Of a stretch of DNA of 58,474 nucleotides, positions 43,020-51,520 are shown in pieces. The DNA lies in contig CAZVYG010000024.1 in NCBI GenBank assembly GCA_964631605.1, positions 1 to 58,474 on the forward strand. Reading direction: 5' to 3'. The notes under the pieces were generated by a model. That model was not told the origin of the DNA, searched no databases, and saw nothing but the letters and a program-made list of their open reading frames with translations. Origin of the DNA: JARKQH01 sp964631605 (GTDB taxonomy: Bacteria; Verrucomicrobiota; Verrucomicrobiia; Limisphaerales; UBA8199). Position numbers and translations under genes: made by a program. Positions within the stretch are counted from its first letter, which is position 1; each line of letters opens with the position of its first letter.

Positions 43020-44378
43020 CTAAAACGGTCTTATGATCAGCGTGTGGTCAACAGGCTGGAACGCCTGCCGAATGGCCGCCACATACTGGGCGCGCTCGCG
43101 CTCGGTTTGCGCCGCAGCGGTCTCCATGTCCGCCTTTCCTTCCGGACCATGGAGGATTTTCTTGATTTGGCGGGTTTCAAACGCCTGCTTGGCGGCGACG
43201 CCGGCGTCCACGCGGGAGAAAGCCTCGCAAAAGGGGTTGAAAGGGAATTCTTCAGCCAGGTTGACCCCCGCCGCAAGCTGTTCAGCCGTAAATTCTTTCG
43301 TATTCCCGCCCCAAGTCACCTGATAACGGGGGTGCTTGCCGTACTTGGCGACGAGCATCAAACGGTTCAGGTCCCGGTTAAACGGCACCAACGTCATGGC
43401 CGATCGCACGCTGCTGTCTTTTGTCAAGTCGTCAGTGGCGCACACTGGGAAAGTTGCCTCGGGTTGGGGAGCCGGCACGCACCCGCAAAAAGGATAGCGT
43501 GAACTTCGGATGTGGTATTCTCCTTCCCACGTTCCCAGGACCTTGTGGCCGGAGGACACTTTGATTTTCTGCCAGCCCAAATCCACGGTGAAGGTTCCGA
43601 TTTGGCCGTCCAAGCCGAACGCCTTGAGGAAAGCGTAGGCCATGATGGTATGTCCCGCCCAGCCGGGGTGGACTCCATCCGTCCCGGCCACGGCGTAGTT
43701 GGTGCCGTAAAGTTGCCGGGCCTGGAAAGCGGCGGTGTACATGGGCCAAAAGACGTCGGCAAAGCCGACTTTTTCCTCCTGCGCAATCCACAGGCCAATG
43801 TTCCGGAGATTGCACAAGCTCAGATTCAGGTCCGGAACGGTGCCGCTGGCGGACTTGACCCAATGAGGCATTTTGCCCACGCAGCCGGGGGACCCGAGCA
43901 CCACGCGGACGCCATTGTCTTTGAACGCGCGAACGATGGCCCGGGAATTGGCGCGATAGGTGAGGCCGATCCGTTCTTCGTAAGGGCGGTATTCATGATC
44001 ATTCATGCCATAGCAGGTGGTCGCAATGGTCGGCCAGAAGCGAAGGCAATCATTGGTCATTCGGGCCAGGAAGCCGGCAGTGCGCTCGCCGCTCCAGCCG
44101 AGCTGCCGGACCGTCACCTCCAGTTCCGGCACGCACATCGTCAGGTAGTCTTCAATGATTCGTGAATACATTTTCTGCTCGGTGATCGAGTCGCCGCAAA
44201 TGGCCAGGCGATCTCCTCGTTTGAGCAGCAACTTTTTGGGGACGGGGGCTTTGAGTGGAACGAATTTCTCAAAGGAGGGATCCGCGGGTTTGGGTTCCAG
44301 CACCGCGCTCGCGCCGCCGGCGTTCATCGCGACGACCAGCAGAAGTGCGGCGGCCAGAAGGTTCTTCAACATCTTCAT
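43020..44378 (-). CDS. Exported SGNH/GDSL hydrolase
   Basis: A 452-residue protein with a signal peptide (NLLAAALLLVVAMNAGGASA). The SGNH blocks are present: Ser in LAICGDSITEQKMYSRI, Gly in QLGWSGERTAGF, Asn in CYGMNDHEYRPY, and Asp/His in AGTDGVHPGWAGHTIMAYAF. About 190 residues follow the hydrolase domain, with a beta part and a C-terminal helix (ADMETAAAQTERERAQYV). Such esterases remove acyl groups from polysaccharides or other esters; the substrate is unknown. It is not closely similar to the SGNH protein at 21504. Confidence 0.88.
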   Translation of the reverse strand: MKMLKNLLAAALLLVVAMNAGGASAVLEPKPADPSFEKFVPLKAPVPKKLLLKRGDRLAICGDSITEQKMYSRIIEDYLTMCVPELEVTVRQLGWSGERTAGFLARMTNDCLRFWPTIATTCYGMNDHEYRPYEERIGLTYRANSRAIVRAFKDNGVRVVLGSPGCVGKMPHWVKSASGTVPDLNLSLCNLRNIGLWIAQEEKVGFADVFWPMYTAAFQARQLYGTNYAVAGTDGVHPGWAGHTIMAYAFLKAFGLDGQIGTFTVDLGWQKIKVSSGHKVLGTWEGEYHIRSSRYPFCGCVPAPQPEATFPVCATDDLTKDSSVRSAMTLVPFNRDLNRLMLVAKYGKHPRYQVTWGGNTKEFTAEQLAAGVNLAEEFPFNPFCEAFSRVDAGVAAKQAFETRQIKKILHGPEGKADMETAAAQTERERAQYVAAIRQAFQPVDHTLIIRPF

Positions 44379-44541
44379 CTTGCGAGCAATAGTCCAGTTT
44401 CCAGCCCGTTCGGCAAGCCTTCTTGCGCAACATCGCGGCGCATGGCGTTCCGCCGGCCCTTTCAGCCTTCAAGGTTTCAGCCCTCAGCCCTCTTGAAAGC
44501 TCAACCTTGTGGAGGCGTTCGGTTTCGGCTAAGAAAAGCGC

Positions 44542-46149
44542 ATGAACACATCCGGCTCTTCCTCCGGTTCAAATCCGGCTTCAGCCCCCCGGCCCACGGC
44601 CAGCACCCCCCAGCACCCCAGGCTCAACCGGCGCCGGTTCATGATTACCGGGGGAGCGGCAGCCGTCGCGGTGACGATCGTGCCACGGCACGTTCTGGGC
44701 GGCGCTGGTTTCGTGGCGCCCAGCGAAAAGATCACGCTGGCCCACATCGGTTGCGGCACGCAGGGCTTGCGCGAGATGCCCGACCTGCTCCGAATGCCCG
44801 AGGTGCAGATCGTGGCGGTGTGCGACCCGGTCAGGGACCGGCACGACTACCTGGACTGGTCGCGGGAGGGGTTGCGGGCGGGCATTGCGGCCGCCCTGGG
44901 AAGGCCCGACTGGCGGCGTGGGGCGCCCGGCATACCCGGCGGCCGCGAAGTCGCCAGGGAGGTTGTCGAGATTGCTTATGGCAACCAGCGGGAGCGCGGG
45001 CAATTCAAAGGCTGCAATGCCTACGCGGATTTTCGCGAGCTGCTGGATCGGGAACCGGATGTCAATGCGGTGAAGATCATGACACCGGACCATTCGCACG
45101 CGGCGATTGCGATTGCGGCGATGAAGAAGGGCAAGCACGTGCTGATGCACAAGCCGCTGGCCAACCGGCTGCACGAGGCCCGGCTGGTGATTGAAACGGC
45201 GCGGCGGACGGGGGTGGCGACGCATTTTCTGCCCGCCAGCGACGGCGCCCAGCTCCGCACGATTCGGGCATGGATCGAGGCGGGAGCCATCGGCACGCTC
45301 CGCGAGATTCACAACTGGTCGAACCGGCCGGTCTGGCCGCAGTATTCGACCCTGCCCCAGGACACGCCCCCCGTGCCCGAAGGCTTTGACTGGCAGTTGT
45401 GGCTGGGGCCGTCCACCGACCGCCCGTATCATCCCCACTACACCCACGCCGTGTTCCGCGGCTGGTACGAATTCGGGGGCGGGGCGCTGGCGGACATGGG
45501 CCACTACAGCCTTTGGCCCGTGTTTCAATGGCTGGAATTGGATGCTCCAGTCGCGGTGGAATCGCGGGCCAGCCACGTGTGCGGACTCGAGGGGCTGGTG
45601 CCGATGAAGATTCGCAATGATTACTCGTTTCCCGCCGCCTGCACCGTCCGCTTTAAGTTCGCGGCAAAGGGCGATCGGCCGGCGGTGGATTTGTTCTGGT
45701 ACGATGGCTCGATGAAACCGCCCCGACCCGACGAGTTGGAGTCTCCGGAGGAGGACCTGGCTGCCGAGGGCCTGATGTTTGTGGGTGATAAGGGCAGGAT
45801 TATTGCCGATTTTCGAGGCGACAACGCGCGGATCATCCCCGAGTCCAGGCGGCGGCAATACCCGCCCGCGTTGAACAAGGCCGCCGGCTTGCGCGGCGAG
45901 TCCGGAGCGGGACAAGGGCGGCGCCAGGCCTCTTCCTCGTGGGTGGCCGCGTTTCGGGGTGGGGCGCCCACCTGCGGCGATTTCCTGCTGGCGGGTCCGA
46001 TTTCCGATGCCTTCAATCTCGCGGCGGTTTCGTTGCGGCTCGGCGGCCAGCGCCTGCTCTTCGACGCCGCAAAGATGAGCATCACCAATCGTCCCGAGGC
46101 GAATCGGTATCTGCGGCGGGAATACCGGCCGGGGTGGGCATTGGGTTGA
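44542..46149 (+). CDS. TAT-exported Gfo/Idh/MocA family oxidoreductase
   Basis: A 535-residue protein. A twin-arginine motif (RLNRRRFMITGGAAAVAV) predicts export. A Rossmann fold starts at KITLAHIGCGTQGLREMPDL. The canonical EKP motif appears as VLMHKPLANRL, with His in place of Glu, keeping the Lys that acts in catalysis. The second domain contains LREIHNWSNRPVWPQ, FGGGALADMGHYSLWPVFQW. Such enzymes oxidise or reduce sugars using NAD(P), often bound as a tightly held cofactor when exported. About 100 residues after the second domain hold a loop and helix with RRQYPPALNK. Substrate unknown. Confidence 0.88.
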   Translation: MNTSGSSSGSNPASAPRPTASTPQHPRLNRRRFMITGGAAAVAVTIVPRHVLGGAGFVAPSEKITLAHIGCGTQGLREMPDLLRMPEVQIVAVCDPVRDRHDYLDWSREGLRAGIAAALGRPDWRRGAPGIPGGREVAREVVEIAYGNQRERGQFKGCNAYADFRELLDREPDVNAVKIMTPDHSHAAIAIAAMKKGKHVLMHKPLANRLHEARLVIETARRTGVATHFLPASDGAQLRTIRAWIEAGAIGTLREIHNWSNRPVWPQYSTLPQDTPPVPEGFDWQLWLGPSTDRPYHPHYTHAVFRGWYEFGGGALADMGHYSLWPVFQWLELDAPVAVESRASHVCGLEGLVPMKIRNDYSFPAACTVRFKFAAKGDRPAVDLFWYDGSMKPPRPDELESPEEDLAAEGLMFVGDKGRIIADFRGDNARIIPESRRRQYPPALNKAAGLRGESGAGQGRRQASSSWVAAFRGGAPTCGDFLLAGPISDAFNLAAVSLRLGGQRLLFDAAKMSITNRPEANRYLRREYRPGWALG

Positions 46150-46240
46150 GCGAAAGAGACTTGTGCGGGGGCCTCCCTATGGATAAGATGGGATGCTGGC
46201 ATGGGGCAGACAGCGAGGACCAGGCCGGGCAAGGCGTCGT

Positions 46241-47836
46241 ATGAATAAAATGACCATCTGGCAGCGGCTAAACACCGCCCTGATTCTACTCATCCTGCTA
46301 TTGCTGGTGGCTGTGGGATTGGCGTTGTGGGTCGAAGAGTCCCGGTCCGCCGCCATGCACCGCGCGGACCAATTGACCAGCTTTCGGGACCGGGTTCATC
46401 TGGAGATTGCCCTGCTCAGTGATGCCTTGCGGGGCGCCTTGCTCAGCCCGGCCAACGACACGGAAAGGAGCCGCCGCCGCGACGCCGAGTCCAACCTCAA
46501 AAAGCATCTGGACGCCATCCAGCCGGACTTTGACAAGTATCCGGAGTTTCGCAAGGCGCTGACCAACCTGCAGGCATTCGTCGAGGGCCCTCTGGCCGAC
46601 TATCACGAGAAGGTGCTGGAGCGGATGCGCGCCAATCCCGGTGATGCGACAACCTATTATCACAGCTCCTACCCCGAGATCACCTCTCGCCGGGACCAGG
46701 TGCTGCGCGAGTTGGGCAAGGCCATTGACGACATCAAAGCGGCCGAGTCCATGCGGGCAAAGACCGTCTCGATCGTGGGGTTGAGCTGCCTGGCCGTCAT
46801 CCTGCTGGCAAGCCTGCAGGTCGGCCGGTTGCAGTCCGCAGCGGTGACCGAACCGCTGAAACAACTGGTAGGCGCGCTTGAACGCATGAGACAGGGGGAT
46901 TTTACCCGGCGGCTGGAATGGGACCGGAACGACGAGTTTGGCCTCCTCAGCCAGGGGCTTAACCGGCTGGCTGCGGACCTGTCGGAGCTGGTGGGTCAGG
47001 TTCAGCGGTCCGGCATTCAGGTCAACACGACCGCCAGCCAGATCGCCGTCCAGGCGCGCGAGCAGCAGAGCACCGCCCGGGAGATTGCGGTGACCACAGC
47101 CGAAATCGGGGCCAGTTCCAAACAGATTTCGGCCACGTCGAACGATCTGGTGCGAACGATGAATGAAGTGAGCCAGGTGGCGGACCAAACCGCCCGCCTG
47201 GCGGGGAACACCCAGGCCGCCATTGCCAGCATGGAAGCGACCATGCGGCAGATTCAGGAGTCTTCGGGAGCCATTACTGCCAAACTGGCGGTCCTGAGCG
47301 AGAAGACCAGCAACATCAATTCCGTCGTCACCACCATCACCAAGGTGGCCGATCAAACCAACCTGCTCTCGCTCAACGCGGCCATCGAGGCCGAAAAAGC
47401 CGGGGAATACGGGTTGGGGTTCGCGGTGGTGGCGATGGAAATCCGGCGGCTGGCCGACCAGACGGCTGTGGCCACCTATGACATCGAGCGGATGGTCAAG
47501 GAGATGCAATCGGCGGTTGCCGCCGGGGTGATGGGCATGGACAAATTCTCCGAGGAGGCGGAGCGCGGCGCCCAGGAAGTGCGGCAGGTCAGCGGCCAAC
47601 TGGCGCAAATCATCAGCCAGGTCCAGATGCTCAGCCCCCGGTTCCAGGCGGTTAATGAGGGTATGAATGCCCAGGCCAAAGGGGCGCTGCAGATCAGCGA
47701 AACGCTCAACCAGCTTAGCGAGGCCGCGCGGCAGACGGCCGAATCGTTGCGCCAATCCAACCTGGCGATTGAACAACTTAACGAGGCGGCCCGGAGCCTC
47801 CAGGCCAGTGTCGCCCGGTTTCGGCTGCCGGGCTGA
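46241..47836 (+). CDS. WspA-like methyl-accepting chemotaxis receptor
   Basis: About 531 residues from ATG at 46241. Two membrane helices (LILLILLLLVAVGLALWV and VGLSCLAVILLASL) bracket a four-helix-bundle sensor domain of about 150 residues. HAMP follows (TEPLKQLVGALERMRQGDF), then a coiled-coil signalling domain whose tip reads NLLSLNAAIEAEKAGEYG and RRLADQTAVATYDIE, followed by VKEMQSAVAAGVMGMDKFSE. This tip and the MGMDKFSEE segment match WspA receptors closely, by memory of the Pseudomonas protein. It is the first gene of a Wsp-like cluster. No CheR or CheB is present to adapt it. Confidence 0.88.
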   Translation: MNKMTIWQRLNTALILLILLLLVAVGLALWVEESRSAAMHRADQLTSFRDRVHLEIALLSDALRGALLSPANDTERSRRRDAESNLKKHLDAIQPDFDKYPEFRKALTNLQAFVEGPLADYHEKVLERMRANPGDATTYYHSSYPEITSRRDQVLRELGKAIDDIKAAESMRAKTVSIVGLSCLAVILLASLQVGRLQSAAVTEPLKQLVGALERMRQGDFTRRLEWDRNDEFGLLSQGLNRLAADLSELVGQVQRSGIQVNTTASQIAVQAREQQSTAREIAVTTAEIGASSKQISATSNDLVRTMNEVSQVADQTARLAGNTQAAIASMEATMRQIQESSGAITAKLAVLSEKTSNINSVVTTITKVADQTNLLSLNAAIEAEKAGEYGLGFAVVAMEIRRLADQTAVATYDIERMVKEMQSAVAAGVMGMDKFSEEAERGAQEVRQVSGQLAQIISQVQMLSPRFQAVNEGMNAQAKGALQISETLNQLSEAARQTAESLRQSNLAIEQLNEAARSLQASVARFRLPG

Positions 47837-47866
47837 AGGTGGCCGCGAGAGAAAGGAACCCGCAGC

Positions 47867-48328
47867 ATGTTGTTCCTTGTCTTTCAAGTAGGCGGTGAGC
47901 GTTACGCGCTGGACGCGAACAAGGTGGTCGAGGTGGTTCCGTTCGTCGCCCTGCGTCGTCTGCCCCAAGCGCCCCGCGGCGTGGCCGGCCTTTTCAGTTA
48001 CTATGGCCAGCCGGTTCCGGCGGTGGATTTGTCTGAGTTGTTTACCGGCCAGCCGGCCTCCGAGCAACTCAGCACCCGGATTCTCATTTTGAATTACCGC
48101 GATGGCGGGGGAGTCGAGAGGCTTCTCGGCATCATCGCCGAGCGGGCGACCGAAATGCTGCACAAAGACCCCGAGGACTTTCGTGACCCGGGCGTCAAGG
48201 TGCCGGCGGCGCCGGCGCTCGGGCCGGTGTTGCTTGATGCCCGCGGCTCCATTCAGTGGCTGGATCACCAATCACTTCTGCCGGCGGAGGTGGCCGGACC
48301 CTTGTTCCAAAGTTTGTTGCCCCCGTGA
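47867..48328 (+). CDS. CheW-type coupling protein (WspB-like)
   Basis: A 153-residue single CheW domain: FLVFQVGGERYALDANKVVE, VPFVALRRLPQAPRGVAGLF and YGQPVPAVDLSELF. It links the receptor to the CheA kinase. It occupies the wspB position, between the receptor and the WspD-like gene, whose GTG start overlaps its stop. A C-terminal extension (LDHQSLLPAEVAGPLFQ) is slightly longer than minimal CheW proteins. Confidence 0.9.
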   Translation: MLFLVFQVGGERYALDANKVVEVVPFVALRRLPQAPRGVAGLFSYYGQPVPAVDLSELFTGQPASEQLSTRILILNYRDGGGVERLLGIIAERATEMLHKDPEDFRDPGVKVPAAPALGPVLLDARGSIQWLDHQSLLPAEVAGPLFQSLLPP

Positions 48329-49050
48329 ACCCCGCAGTACCAACGCATGCAGCCCCCCCTGGCGGCCCCTCCTCCGGCGGGGAAGCGGCATCCTTGCCGG
48401 AGATGGTCCGCTGCTGGAAGAGTCATGGGGTCTATGGAGACGGCACCTGCCCGGATTTGCCGCAGTATGTGCATTGCCGGCATTGCCCGGTCTATTCCCA
48501 GGCGGCGATGCAGTTGCTGAACCGTCCATTGCCCGCGGCCTATCGCGAGGAATGGACCCGGCATTATGCGGTGCAAAAGCCGCTGATTGAGCCCGGGAAC
48601 ACGTCCGCGCTGTTGTTCCGGCTGGAGCGGGAATGGTTTGGCCTGCCAACCGACCTGTTCCAGGAGGTGGCGGAGCGCCGGCCCATTCACTCGCTGCCGC
48701 ACCGGCGGGACGGGGTGGTGCTGGGCCTGGCGAATGTGAAGGGGGAACTGGTGGTTTGCGTTTCGCTGGGACACCTGCTGGGCGTTGTCCAGGCGAAGAC
48801 GCTGTCGCAACTTCGCCACAGTCACGGGCGGTTGCTGGTGGCCAACTGGCACGGACATCGGTTGGCGTTTCCTGCTGACGAGGTGCACGGCACCTGCCGC
48901 TTTCACCTGCAGCAACTTCAGCCCCGGCCCGCGCAAGCCGGGGGTCAGGCCCCACTGTTCCTTCGTGGCATCCTGCCCTGGCAGGGGCGGCCGGTCGCTT
49001 TCCTGGATGCGGACACCGTTTTTTCCACGTTGAACCAACGCCTGTCGTGA
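48325..49050 (+). CDS. WspD-like CheW protein with N-terminal cysteine cluster
   Basis: About 241 residues from GTG at 48325, which overlaps the CheW stop (GTGA). An N-terminal segment carries four cysteines (Cys30, 42, 51, 54) in MVRCWKSHGVYGDGTCPDLP and YVHCRHCPVYSQAAMQLL. This segment is characteristic of WspD proteins as I recall them, and could bind a metal. A complete CheW domain follows (LLFRLEREWFGLPTDLFQEV, VLGLANVKGELVVCVSLGHL). Its stop in turn overlaps the CheA gene start. It is a second coupling protein of the cluster. Confidence 0.85.
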   Translation: MNPAVPTHAAPPGGPSSGGEAASLPEMVRCWKSHGVYGDGTCPDLPQYVHCRHCPVYSQAAMQLLNRPLPAAYREEWTRHYAVQKPLIEPGNTSALLFRLEREWFGLPTDLFQEVAERRPIHSLPHRRDGVVLGLANVKGELVVCVSLGHLLGVVQAKTLSQLRHSHGRLLVANWHGHRLAFPADEVHGTCRFHLQQLQPRPAQAGGQAPLFLRGILPWQGRPVAFLDADTVFSTLNQRLS

Positions 49051-51368
49051 GCACTCCTGATCCCCATGACACCAGCCAGCTTTCGTTGCTGGACCTGTTT
49101 CGCGCCGAGGTGGAAAACCACAGCGCGGTGCTGGCCAGCGGCCTGTTGGAGCTGGAGCGCTCGGCGGACCCCGCCCAGGCGCTGCAGGACCTGATGCGGG
49201 CGGCTCACTCGCTCAAAGGCGCCAGCCGCATCATCAACCTCCCGGCCGCGGTTCAGGTTGCCCATGCGATGGAGGATTGCTTCGTGGCCGCCCAGCAAGG
49301 CCGGCTGCAATTGCGCCAGGCGCAGATTGACATTTTGCTGCAAGCCACCGATTTATTCGCGCAGTTGGCGCGGCGGACCGATGAACGGCTCTCGGATTGG
49401 GAACAGCGAATGGCCCCGGAGATTGCCGCCTGCCTGAAGGCGTTGAACGGACTGGCGCGCCTGCAGGCTGGAGCGGCTGAGCCAGCCGATGCGCCGCTGA
49501 TGACGGCAACGCCTCCGGTCCCACCGGCATCCTTGCTACCGCCGCAACCTCCCCCTCAGACCGAGCCGGTCGCGGTTGCCCCGGCTCAGCCGCCGTTCCT
49601 CAACACCAAACCCGAGGTTGCCGATCGGGTCGTCCGGCTGACGGCCGAAAGCCTGAACCGGTTGCTTGGCCTGGCGGGGGAGTCACTGGTGGAATCGCGC
49701 TGGCTGCGCCCCTTTACGGACTCGCTGCAAAAACTCAAACGCCATAACACCGACCTCGCGCAGCGGTTGGAGGCTTTGCGCCAATGCCTGCAGGAATACG
49801 ACCTGCCGGAACGGGCGAAAACCCATTTCAGCGAGTTGTTCCAGCAGTTGGCCGAGTCGCGGCAGTTTCTGGCCGAACGGGTCCAGGAGCTGGACCTGTT
49901 CGACCGGCGCGCCGCTCATCTCTCCCACCGGCTTTACCTCGAAGTTCTGCGCACGCGCATGCGGCCCTTTGGGGACGGCGTCAGACGGTTTCCCCGCATG
50001 GTTCGAGACCTGGCGCGTTCCCTGGGCAAGGAGGTGCGCCTGGAAATCTCGGGCGAGAGCACGCAGGTGGATCGTGATATTCTTGAGCGGCTGGAAACGC
50101 CCCTGGCGCATCTGCTGCGCAACGCGGTGGATCATGGTTGCCAGAGCCGGGCCGAGCGCCTGGAAGCGGGCAAACCCCCGGAAAATACCATTCGGCTGGA
50201 GGCCAGGCACAGCGCGGGGATGCTGCTGGTGTCGGTCGCCGACGACGGCGCGGGGGTTGACCTGGAACGCGTGCGCCAGGCCCTTCTCAACCAGAAGCTG
50301 GCGGAACCGTCCCTGGCCAATCGGCTGGGCGAATCCCAACTGTTGGAGTTCCTCTTCCGGCCCGGTTTCACCCTGCGAGAGCAGGTGACCGAAATCTCCG
50401 GGCGCGGCGTGGGCTTGGACGTGGTGCAGAACATGATCCGCAGCGTACGCGGGGCGATTCGGGTGAACAACCAGCCGGGGCGCGGTTTTCGGGTTCAGCT
50501 TCAACTGCCCCTGACGTTGTCAGTGCTTCGCGCGCTGCTGGTCGAAGTGGATGGCGAATCTTATGCCATTCCGTTGAACCAGATTCAGCAGGCGCTCAAG
50601 CTGCCGCGGACCCGCCTGATGCTGCTGGAGGGGCGGCCGCACTTTGAGTTCCGCAACCAGCCGGTCAGTCTTGTCCCCGCCCAACAACTGCTGGATTTGG
50701 GCGTGCGGGAATTCTCGGAGGCCGAGCTGCCGGTCGCAGTGATCGGAGACCGCAACACGCGGTGCGGGCTGGTGGTGGACCGGTTTCTGGGCGAGCGTGA
50801 GCTGGTGGTGCAGCCGCTGGACCCGCGGCTGGGCAAGATTCAGGATATCAGCGCGGCAGCCCTGATGGAGGATGGCAACCCGGTGTTGATTCTGGACGTG
50901 GACGACTTGTTGCGCTCGGGAGACCGGCTGGACGCGGCGTCGTTGACGTGCTCCTCCTGCCGCCCGCACCTGCTGGAGCGGCCGCGGACGCTCAAACGCA
51001 TACTGATCCTGGACGACTCGGTGGCGGTCCGGGAACTGGAGCGCAAGCTGCTCAGCCAGCGGGGGTATCTGGCCGATGCGGTCGGCGACAGCAAAGAGGC
51101 GATCAAAGCCCTGCAAACCGGCCAGTACGACCTGGTGATAACCGACGCGGACATGCCGGGCACCGACGGTGTGGAACTGACCCGCCAAATCAAACAGAAT
51201 CCCCATTGGCAATCGCTCCCCGTACTGATCCTGTCCTTCAAAGACCGCGAGGAGGACCGCATTCGCGGCCTGGAAGCGGGAGCGGACTTTTACCTGACCA
51301 AGGGATATTTCGACGATCGAACCCTGTTGCAGGTGGTGGACGGCCTGATTGGCCCGCCGGAGCGGTGA
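49047..51368 (+). CDS. WspE-like CheA hybrid histidine kinase with receiver domain
   Basis: A 773-residue CheA with C-terminal receiver, starting at GTG 49047. The HPt domain has phospho-His54 in LMRAAHSLKGASRIINL. A Pro-rich linker follows, then the dimerisation helices, HATPase domain (LLRNAVDHGCQSRAERL, the N box; then VSVADDGAGVDLERVRQAL and EISGRGVGLDVV), CheW-like domain (LTLSVLRALLVEVDGESYAI) and a receiver with Asp700 in LVITDADMPGTDGVE. This order matches WspE. It would phosphorylate the WspR-like receiver at the start of the next gene. Confidence 0.92.
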   Translation: MSTPDPHDTSQLSLLDLFRAEVENHSAVLASGLLELERSADPAQALQDLMRAAHSLKGASRIINLPAAVQVAHAMEDCFVAAQQGRLQLRQAQIDILLQATDLFAQLARRTDERLSDWEQRMAPEIAACLKALNGLARLQAGAAEPADAPLMTATPPVPPASLLPPQPPPQTEPVAVAPAQPPFLNTKPEVADRVVRLTAESLNRLLGLAGESLVESRWLRPFTDSLQKLKRHNTDLAQRLEALRQCLQEYDLPERAKTHFSELFQQLAESRQFLAERVQELDLFDRRAAHLSHRLYLEVLRTRMRPFGDGVRRFPRMVRDLARSLGKEVRLEISGESTQVDRDILERLETPLAHLLRNAVDHGCQSRAERLEAGKPPENTIRLEARHSAGMLLVSVADDGAGVDLERVRQALLNQKLAEPSLANRLGESQLLEFLFRPGFTLREQVTEISGRGVGLDVVQNMIRSVRGAIRVNNQPGRGFRVQLQLPLTLSVLRALLVEVDGESYAIPLNQIQQALKLPRTRLMLLEGRPHFEFRNQPVSLVPAQQLLDLGVREFSEAELPVAVIGDRNTRCGLVVDRFLGERELVVQPLDPRLGKIQDISAAALMEDGNPVLILDVDDLLRSGDRLDAASLTCSSCRPHLLERPRTLKRILILDDSVAVRELERKLLSQRGYLADAVGDSKEAIKALQTGQYDLVITDADMPGTDGVELTRQIKQNPHWQSLPVLILSFKDREEDRIRGLEAGADFYLTKGYFDDRTLLQVVDGLIGPPER

Positions 51369-51520
51369 CGGTCTGGAACAAGGCTTTACCGCAGGCCGGG
51401 ATTTGGCTTATGATGGACAGTGCGATGGCAGTCAATGACCTAACCGGAGCCGGCTGGCCGGAACGCGGCGGCGCGGCTGGCGGCAGCCGTTTCTCGGGGC
51501 TCGAACCCTCATAATGCGCC

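Noticed and set aside
46298..48271. A long minus-strand open frame opposite the receptor and CheW genes
   Set aside because: Antisense shadow from codon bias; no domain or start site, and it spans two real plus-strand genes.
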